From Shewanella sp. OMA3-2 (GTDB lineage: Bacteria > Pseudomonadota > Gammaproteobacteria > Enterobacterales > Shewanellaceae), in NCBI RefSeq assembly GCF_021513195.1, contig NZ_CP090974.1, positions 3,546,001 through 3,610,000 on the forward strand: a DNA stretch of 64,000 nt, written 5' to 3'. The notes beneath the pieces are model-generated. The model saw only the letters and a list, made by a program, of their open reading frames with translations, made no database searches and was not told the DNA's origin. Position 1 is the stretch's first letter. Every line of letters starts with the position of its first letter. Both the position numbers and the translations under genes were made by a program. This document shows positions 58,284 through 64,000 of the stretch, one piece after another.

Positions 58284-60232
58284 GTACGCCCAGCATGGGC
58301 ATGAACTAATGAGGTGAAAGTCCTCTGTAGGAAGGTCACCGTTTAAATAACATACTGTTATTAAACGTTAACTACTAGCGAATGGCAAGGGCTTAATCGC
58401 GAGGTTAGGTCCGGAGGAAGCCGCTAGCAAATTTGCGAGCTGATGAACAAGAACATCATATGAGGCGTAGGCTAGAGGTGAGTTGGCACAAGACGACGAA
58501 ACCACGTGATCTAATGGCCACCGTAAATGATGCAGCAGTGCAAAGAAAGTTCATGTTCTTATCTGGGGAGATCTGCTTAACACGCGATTGGTCATTAACC
58601 AGTAAGGCTCTGGTTTATTAAGTGCCTTGGCTTTTCAATTTCATCGACTGAAAAGAGCGAATCAGATGGAAACCGATAGCGCATGACGAGGTAACTTGAC
58701 ATGTGATTAAGCAGAAGTCAGCAGACGGCATAGTAGCCCAACGCCCATCGTAATGGTTGGGACATGGTGAAGGCCTGAACATTTAGAAGAAGGAGGAGTC
58801 TTGTCAAACTTGTCGATACCCACTACGTCGCCAGACGATTACTATCGGCAGCGTATTGATATGCAACCGGCCTTCAACCGCGATCTATTTCAACAACTGC
58901 TCGAACCTGAAAATCTACACCGAGCTTGGCGTCAAGTTAAAGCCAATAAAGGTGCAGCGGGCATCGATGGCATGACCATCGAAGCCTTCCCGCTCTGGAT
59001 GCAACAAGGCGGCTGGCAACAGTGTAAATCTCAATTAGAGCGAGGTGAATACCAACCCTCAGCGGTCAGGCGCGTAGAGATCGACAAACCCGATGGCGGT
59101 AAACGCAAATTGGGGATCCCTAACGTCATTGACCGTGTGATACAGCAAGCTATTGCACAAATACTCACGCCACTGTTTGACCCATTCTTCTCGACTAATA
59201 GCTTTGGCTTTAGGCCGAACAGAAATGCTAAACAAGCGGTACTGCAAGTCAGGGATATCATCAAACAGAAACGCAAATTTGCCGTTGATGTTGATCTGTC
59301 TAAGTTCTTTGACCGAGTTAATCATGATCTCTTGATGACTCAGCTGAGGAGCAAGGTACAGGATAAGCGTCTGTTGGCGCTTATCGGTAAGTACCTACGA
59401 GCAGGGGTGATGGTCAATGACCAATTTGAAGCAAGCTTTGAAGGTGTGCCTCAAGGCGGTCCACTCTCGCCATTACTCTCTAACATTATGTTGGATAGTC
59501 TGGATAAAGAGCTGGAAAGCCGAGAGCACAAATTCGCCCGCTACGCGGACGATTTTATCATATTGGTAAAATCTCAACGCGCTGGCGAACGGGTACTCAA
59601 GAGTATTACTCAATACCTTGCCACTAAGTTAAAACTGGTTGTAAATGAACAGAAAAGCCAAGTGGTTAAGGTCGCTCAAAGCAAGTTTCTTGGGTTTACA
59701 TTTAACCGAGGCAAGATCCAGTGGCATGCTAAAACATTACACATTTTCAAACAAAAGATGAGACGACTAACGAACCGAAATTGGGGCGTGAGTATGAGTT
59801 ATCAGCTATTTAAAGTGCGTCAATACATGCAAGGCTGGATCAATTATTTTGGCATCGCTAACGCTTATCAAGGGTGTGTCGATTTAGACCATTGGATCCG
59901 ACGTCGTGTTCGTATGTGTTACTGGCGTCAGTGGCGAAAACCACGGACTAAGGTACAAAACTTACTTAAGCGTGGCGTCAGGATCCAAGTGGCTGTTGGT
60001 TGTGGGATCACAAGCAAAGGTCCATGGCGAAGTTCGAAAACACCAGGGATACAGCAAGCGCTGAGTAATGAGTACCTGAAGAAAGCAGGATTATATTCAC
60101 TAAGAGATGGATGGATCGCAGTTCATTATCCTAACCCAAAAGTGAGTTAGGAGTTCTAAATGAACCGCCCTGTGCGGAGCCGCATGCAGGGTGGTGTGGG
60201 GGCTGGAGGCTAGATACCTCCGGCTACCCGAT
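58284..60232 (+). mobile_element. group IIC-type (attC) intron, apparently complete
   Basis: The 5' end is GTACGCCCAGCATGGGC, with GAGGTGAAAGTCCTCTGTAGG following (domain I). The protein gene follows, then domain V (GAGCCGCATGCAGGGTGGTGTGG, read from 60178) and domain VI ending CTACCCGAT. Removal joins CCTTGT and TAAGCC, rebuilding the attC core GTTAAGC. Its sense strand is the bottom strand of the attC site, the known preference of IIC-attC introns. The boundary could be off by two bases. Total 1949 bp. Confidence 0.85.
58801..60150 (+). CDS. group II intron-encoded reverse transcriptase/maturase
   Basis: A 449-residue protein. The TTG start at 58801 follows the strong GGAGGAG; an ATG lies twenty codons in. 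Reverse transcriptase motifs are NKGAAGIDGMTIE, RKLGIPNVIDRVIQQA, FAVDVDLSKFFDRVNHD, VPQGGPLSPLLSNIML and the catalytic YADD in FARYADDFIILVKS. The maturase part follows (YMQGWINYFGIANAY). The C-terminal DNA-binding tail is short and there is no HNH endonuclease domain, which fits class C introns. The tail with SKGPWRSSKTPGIQQALSNE is characteristic of the attC-targeting subgroup. It is intact. Confidence 0.94.
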   Translation: MSNLSIPTTSPDDYYRQRIDMQPAFNRDLFQQLLEPENLHRAWRQVKANKGAAGIDGMTIEAFPLWMQQGGWQQCKSQLERGEYQPSAVRRVEIDKPDGGKRKLGIPNVIDRVIQQAIAQILTPLFDPFFSTNSFGFRPNRNAKQAVLQVRDIIKQKRKFAVDVDLSKFFDRVNHDLLMTQLRSKVQDKRLLALIGKYLRAGVMVNDQFEASFEGVPQGGPLSPLLSNIMLDSLDKELESREHKFARYADDFIILVKSQRAGERVLKSITQYLATKLKLVVNEQKSQVVKVAQSKFLGFTFNRGKIQWHAKTLHIFKQKMRRLTNRNWGVSMSYQLFKVRQYMQGWINYFGIANAYQGCVDLDHWIRRRVRMCYWRQWRKPRTKVQNLLKRGVRIQVAVGCGITSKGPWRSSKTPGIQQALSNEYLKKAGLYSLRDGWIAVHYPNPKVS

Positions 60233-61298
60233 TAAGCCTTTTCAGAATAGCGCTCGAATTCTATTAGTTAGAGATTCGACATCCAATCTTTCGTATATAC
60301 TGCTACAAATTTCCCGTAAAAATTCATGCTCAGACATACCTTCGTCACCAATAGTGTTAACCATTCGCTGCCAAAGTTTCTTACCTTTCCTATCAATTCC
60401 AGATTCTTGATAATCAGCAATAACTTGATCTAGTGATATTTTTCTATAGAACCTATCATTAATTTCTCTAAAGAAAGAAGCATCTACATTATCAATTAGA
60501 TGTTGGTGTAAATATTTTTCAAGACTGGGGATAGGTAAAAACGTCACATTAAGTCTTTGTAAAGCAGCATCTTTATTTTTTTCTCTATCAAAATCATCAG
60601 TAACATCACCATCTAAAACAGAAATCACTTTTGTGGAATGGCTCGTAAGATTGGATTCTAGGATTTCTTTGTGCAGGCGAACAGTGTTTCTCCAATCACC
60701 ACATGGCAAAATATGAATTAACTTACCTTCATAAAGACGCTGATTATTAATTACCTTGTCAATTACAAACTTAGCAAGATCATCCTCTGGCAATATTAAA
60801 ATATCATACCCATCTTGATTATATAAGAATCGAGTGGCATAAGCCGGATAACATGGATTTATCACCTCAATATCTTTGTTCGGCAAGCTCTGAAGATAAT
60901 AAATATTATTTGGATCAATTGATCTTAACAACTCTGTCGAATGTGAAGAAAAGTATACTGACAAATTAAACTCTTTGGATAATTTATTGAGCAGTGTAAC
61001 TAGCCTACTAATGGCGACAGGATGTAATGCCAACTCCACTTCATCAATCAAGATCAGTGAAATATACTTGCTTCCCTTCCTCTTCTGTTGGAATATTTTA
61101 TTATTAAGAAAATGCAGAAGACTCAGTAGAAGATTCTCGCCGCTACTCAACCAAAATTGACTTAACCTTCTATCTTCATACTCCATAAAATACGGAACTG
61201 ATTCGAATCCTAATTCGACAGCTAGCCTCTTATTCTTTATCTTTTTTATTGTTGGATAGGTAATCTCCCCATTTTTAACTGAGATCAAAAGTAGATAT

Positions 61299-62126
61299 TT
61301 AGGCCACTAGTGCCAGTTTTTGCTTTGGTGGGACACCACCAATTGCTGTATTGGGTCTTTCATTGTTATAAAACCATAGCCATTGTGTCGCATGTTCCTG
61401 TACCTCGGCAATACTATTCCAAAGATATTGGCTCAGCCATTCGTATCGCACAGTCCGATTATAGCGTTCTACATAAGCATTCTGCTGTGGATTGCCAGGC
61501 TGAATAAATTTCAGTTCTACATCGTGTTTTTCAGCCCATGCAGCCAGCACCGCACTGATGTACTCTGGACCGTTATCACTGCGTATTTGTTTCGGTTTTC
61601 CACGCCATTCGATGATTTGCTCCAAGGTTCTGACCACACGCTCTGCTGGTAAGGAGAAGTCGACCTCTATCGCCAAGCCTTCACGGTTGTAATCATCAAT
61701 CACGTTCAATAACCTAATGCTGCGACCATCTTCAAGTTGGTCATGCATAAAGTCCATAGACCAACATTCATTGATTGCCTCAGGCACCGCCAATGCGTCC
61801 GGTTTATCACGCTTCAAGCGTTTCTTCGGCTTAATCCGTAGGTTTAGCTCCAATTCACGGTAAATTCTATACACTCGCTTATGGTTCCATCGGTAGCGTT
61901 TCACGTTACGTAAAAAGTAATAACACAGCCCAAATCCCCAACTTCTATGGGTCGATGTTAGTCGCTGTAACCAATCAGCAATCACAGCGTTTTCACCGCT
62001 GAGTTTTGCCTGATAGCGATAACAGCTCTCACTGAGTCCAAACAAGGCACAGGCAAATGCGATTGGAATGGCTTTATCATGCACCGCCTTTTGCGCCAGC
62101 TCCCGCCGCCGCGACGGCTTTACCAC
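61299..62126 (-). CDS. IS3-family transposase OrfB, copy 2
   Basis: Protein identical to the OrfB at 17626-18453, with the same DDE motifs ([24 protein letters not shown]). Intact, begun by GTG in the -1 frame relative to orfA. Confidence 0.95.
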   Translation of the reverse strand: MVKPSRRRELAQKAVHDKAIPIAFACALFGLSESCYRYQAKLSGENAVIADWLQRLTSTHRSWGFGLCYYFLRNVKRYRWNHKRVYRIYRELELNLRIKPKKRLKRDKPDALAVPEAINECWSMDFMHDQLEDGRSIRLLNVIDDYNREGLAIEVDFSLPAERVVRTLEQIIEWRGKPKQIRSDNGPEYISAVLAAWAEKHDVELKFIQPGNPQQNAYVERYNRTVRYEWLSQYLWNSIAEVQEHATQWLWFYNNERPNTAIGGVPPKQKLALVA

Positions 62127-62386
62127 TTTTTTTCGATGGCCTCTTTGAGTATTTCGGCTTTTAGACGCTCTTCGGCATACATTTTTTTGAGTCGTGAATT
62201 TTCAGCCTCTAACTCTTTCAATCGCGCCATCATAGAGGCGTCCATGCCGCCAAATTTGGCCCGCCACTTGTAGAAGGTAGCCGAGCTCATGCCGTGCTCA
62301 CGGCACAGCCCCGGAACTGGGGTGCCAGCTTCGGCTTGCTTGAGGATAGCCAAGATTTGGCTGTCGCTAAATTTTGATGTTTTCAT
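62120..62386 (-). CDS. IS3-family OrfA, copy 2
   Basis: Protein identical to the OrfA at 18447-18713, with a helix-turn-helix and leucine-zipper part. One silent base difference. Overlaps orfB at the A7 frameshift run. Confidence 0.94.
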   Translation of the reverse strand: MKTSKFSDSQILAILKQAEAGTPVPGLCREHGMSSATFYKWRAKFGGMDASMMARLKELEAENSRLKKMYAEERLKAEILKEAIEKKW

Positions 62387-62937
62387 GCAGAATCTCCCTG
62401 CGTATATAGTACGAGAAAATTCTACTTTTGAAATCAGCTTTTTTTAGGGGGGATTACCGATAGAATTTCTTTCCATGAAGAATATAATTAAAGTTTTCAT
62501 TTATAAAATCATCCGCATCGACCAAATGCTCTTCAAGAACTTTTTCTGACAATTCAAGAACATTTGAATTTGTAAATCTTGTTCCGTGTATAATACTCCC
62601 TTCGATGAATCCATCAATTCTCACAGCTTTATTTTTCTTTCCTTGCAGCTTCCAAAGATTTCCTTCTCTAGTCCATAAGTCGGTGTTTCCTTCGTAAGTA
62701 TATTCAACAACACTGTCATGGTTTGCGTTGCTAAATATTGTCCAAAGCACGCTAGGTCTAAAGGGTTCGGCAAGCAACCCCATAATGGTACTCTTTCCTA
62801 TTCCGTTAGAGCCTGCAATGACATGTAAACCTTGCTCAATCGGTATCTCCATCGAGAAATCTCTGATGCTTTTTAAATTTTTAATACTGACTTTCAATCC
62901 GGACATAATTACTCGATCTCGTGAATCTAGATTAGGG

Positions 62938-62944
62938 GCTTAAC
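62938..62944 (-). other. GTTAAGC core word at the start of the OLD-like cassette
   Basis: On the minus strand GTTAAGC (GTTRRRY) lies 32 bp before the ATPase start. It is the exact complement of the R'' core after that gene. The sequence upstream (62945-62995) forms a weak inverted repeat that may be the remnant of another attC or attI, but I cannot prove it. Confidence 0.45.
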
Positions 62945-63257
62945 AGCTTATTGAACGGCCAAATAAATTTAAAGTCGGTCGTTTAAGTTATTGATTAATA
63001 TCATCCTACATTTAGTATCTTATTGATGTAAAGCGGTTTTATTTAACACCACTGGCAAATGAAAGCGAGCTTGCGCGTTAAAAGTGGACTTAATATTTGA
63101 CAAAAAATAAAAACATATAAATTTCAATTGATTAAAAAATTATCGGTTTATTACCAGTACGACTTTAGTTTACTTATTAGCCGATTCAACTTAAAAACAC
63201 ACCAAAAACCATTACAACTGCTTTATACACAGTACACACTACATAAAGGTGGAAGAT
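62945..63257. other. non-coding region, nothing identified
   Basis: About 310 bp of AT-rich DNA upstream of the cassette. No gene, attI or integrase was found. Confidence 0.5.
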
Positions 63258-63365
63258 ATGGCTGATACTAGATATTTATGCGACATTTGTAAGTCGGTTA
63301 CAGATGAGCTTAAAGCTGGATCGTTCACCATCGAAAATATGCGTTTTTCATCATTTCTCGTCTAG
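63258..63365 (+). CDS. possible small CxxC peptide, 35 residues
   Basis: ATG at 63258 follows AAGGTGGA at ideal spacing. The frame reads MADTRYLCDICKSVTDELKA then GSFTIENMRFSSFLV before TAG. A CxxC pair (CDIC) hints at a zinc knuckle. It may be a genuine small protein or a truncated gene. There is no homologue I can name. Confidence 0.35.
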   Translation: MADTRYLCDICKSVTDELKAGSFTIENMRFSSFLV

Positions 63366-63469
63366 GGCGCTGAGGGTTTCTAAAGGCGCGCAAGCTTTTT
63401 GCCCTTTTGGTCTGGTGAGGGGTGAAGTGCAACGATGTTAGTGGCCATAGGCCATATCGCCAAACACTC

Positions 63470-63888
63470 TTTGGGGCAAAACCAAGTCAGTATTTAAAAT
63501 AATCTTATTCTACTCAATCTTTAAAACCAGCAGATTAAGAAAATACTGAAAAGGTTCATTATAGTAGTTTTCGAGCCGACCATACGACCCATGGATGGGT
63601 CGGTTGAGCTACAAGGACTTTTTTATTTCAATAGAATGCTGCGTGTCGGTGAGTAAATGCCATGCTGAACCTACATCGATAAACTTCACGTATATTCTTT
63701 GCTATGAGCGAAGCTGCATACTTCCAAACAAAACTTTGGGGCAAAACCAAATCAGTGTTTTAAAATAATCTTATTCGACACTATCTTTAAAACTAGTAGG
63801 TTAAGAAAATACTGGAAAGGTTCATTATGGTAGTTTGCGAACAGACCATCCGACTCAGGGATGGATATGTCGGTTCAGTGACAAGGAA
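63470..63888. repeat. two imperfect direct repeats of about 150 bp
   Basis: 63470-63619 and 63735-63888 share the start TTTGGGGCAAAACCAA, the middle GAAAATACTG(A/G)AAAGGTTCATTAT and the end ACAAGGA. The first contains a strong palindrome CGACCCAT..ATGGGTCG; in the second it has decayed. They are non-coding. They may be repeated small RNA or regulatory regions, unidentified. Confidence 0.75.
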
Positions 63889-63915
63889 CCTGTTGTTAAA
63901 TGACATAAATCGCGG

Positions 63916-63946
63916 ACAAAAAAAAGCCTACTCATCAGAGTAGGCA
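63916..63946 (-). terminator. terminator of a minus-strand gene beyond the window
   Basis: Stem GCCTACTC / GAGTAGGC with a four-base loop and, on the minus strand, a run of eight T. It implies a leftward gene just to the right. The last 50 bases show no determinable coding frame. Confidence 0.85.
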
Positions 63947-64000
63947 GACATGGTGCAAGTATCCCGTTGGGGAACGGAAAACGAGTATCACTTGGGGATG

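Larger units (their letters stand above)
61259..62458 (-). mobile_element. IS3-family insertion sequence (IS407-like), copy 2, 1200 bp
   Basis: Same length, ends (GGTAATC..GATTACC) and genes as 17586-18785. Flanked by the target duplication GATA (61255-61258 and 62459-62462). Two single-base differences from copy 1 were noticed, one near the left end (CTCC versus CCCC) and one silent in orfA. It interrupts the OLD-like gene. Confidence 0.95.
60242..62906 (-). pseudogene. OLD-like ATPase with TOPRIM-type domain, split by IS3-family insertion
   Basis: The 5' part (62906-62459) and the 3' part (61254-60242) rejoin in frame when the IS and one TATC copy (minus-strand view of GATA) are removed: 448 + 1013 = 1461 bases, 486 residues, junction GKKFYPTIKKIKN. 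Walker A GSNGIGKST lies at residues 32-40, the signature LSSGENLLLSLLHF and Walker B LILIDEVELALHP are in the 3' part, followed by a switch histidine in FSSHSTELL. A C-terminal TOPRIM-like region has LPEDDLAKF and VLDGDVTDDFD, then PIPSLEKYLHQ. This is the ATPase/TOPRIM layout of OLD nucleases and of fused PARIS-type defence proteins; which one is unresolved. Upstream GTTAAGC and downstream attC make it an integron cassette. Confidence 0.82.

Noticed and set aside
58142..58339. Longer N-terminus of the small periplasmic protein (start at 58339)
   Set aside because: That extension is intron and attC sequence; the ATG at 58141 has a ribosome-binding site and begins a signal peptide.

Overview
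The window looks like a chromosomal segment of a marine gammaproteobacterium, most probably Shewanella. The evidence is the fairly AT-rich base composition by eye, the gene orders rpsU-yqeY-dnaG-rpoD and proB-proA, a complete putrescine/GABA catabolism cluster, a TorF-type porin, and IS3 and REP-type elements. The genus is an inference from gene content and was not confirmed by any search.

Left third (1-13110), core genome: an ExeA/GspA-like ATPase (cut by the window edge), cca, lpp, rlmA, uppP, folK-folB, plsY, tsaD, rpsU-yqeY-dnaG-rpoD and a CAT-anticodon tRNA of the Ile2 type. At 13111-19942 a small genomic island sits in the 3' end of this tRNA. It holds a tyrosine integrase, an AlpA regulator, an inovirus-Gp2/YfjJ-like HUH replication protein, unknown proteins and a membrane PH-domain gene split by an IS3-family element. 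An imperfect copy of the tRNA end marks the right border.

Middle (20003-51341), core metabolism: a DUF599 protein, an RluA-family pseudouridine synthase, a chemoreceptor, then a large polyamine region. This comprises gabT, gabD, puuB, potIHGF, spuC, puuA, puuD, puuR, a second puuB-like oxidase and puuC. Together they import putrescine and convert it through gamma-glutamylated or free intermediates to GABA and succinate. Next come a ZIP transporter, SseA, a VanZ-like protein, a beta-alanine/malonate-semialdehyde pair plus a cupin, a TorF-type porin, proBA and a purine permease.

Right end (51945-64000), accessory: duplicated repeats, a periplasmic protein with an internal duplication, a truncated group II intron, tandem copies of a REP-type Y1 transposase, and genes with integron-cassette features. 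One cassette attC site is interrupted by a complete group IIC-type intron. Upstream of it lies an OLD-like ATPase/TOPRIM gene broken by a second copy of the same IS3-family element. No integron integrase is in the window.

Six housekeeping or metabolic genes (uppP, folB, tsaD, dnaG, gabD, puuC) each lack exactly one base in a short homopolymer, and restoring it gives the normal family length. Several are essential, so I read these as sequencing or assembly errors rather than pseudogenes.
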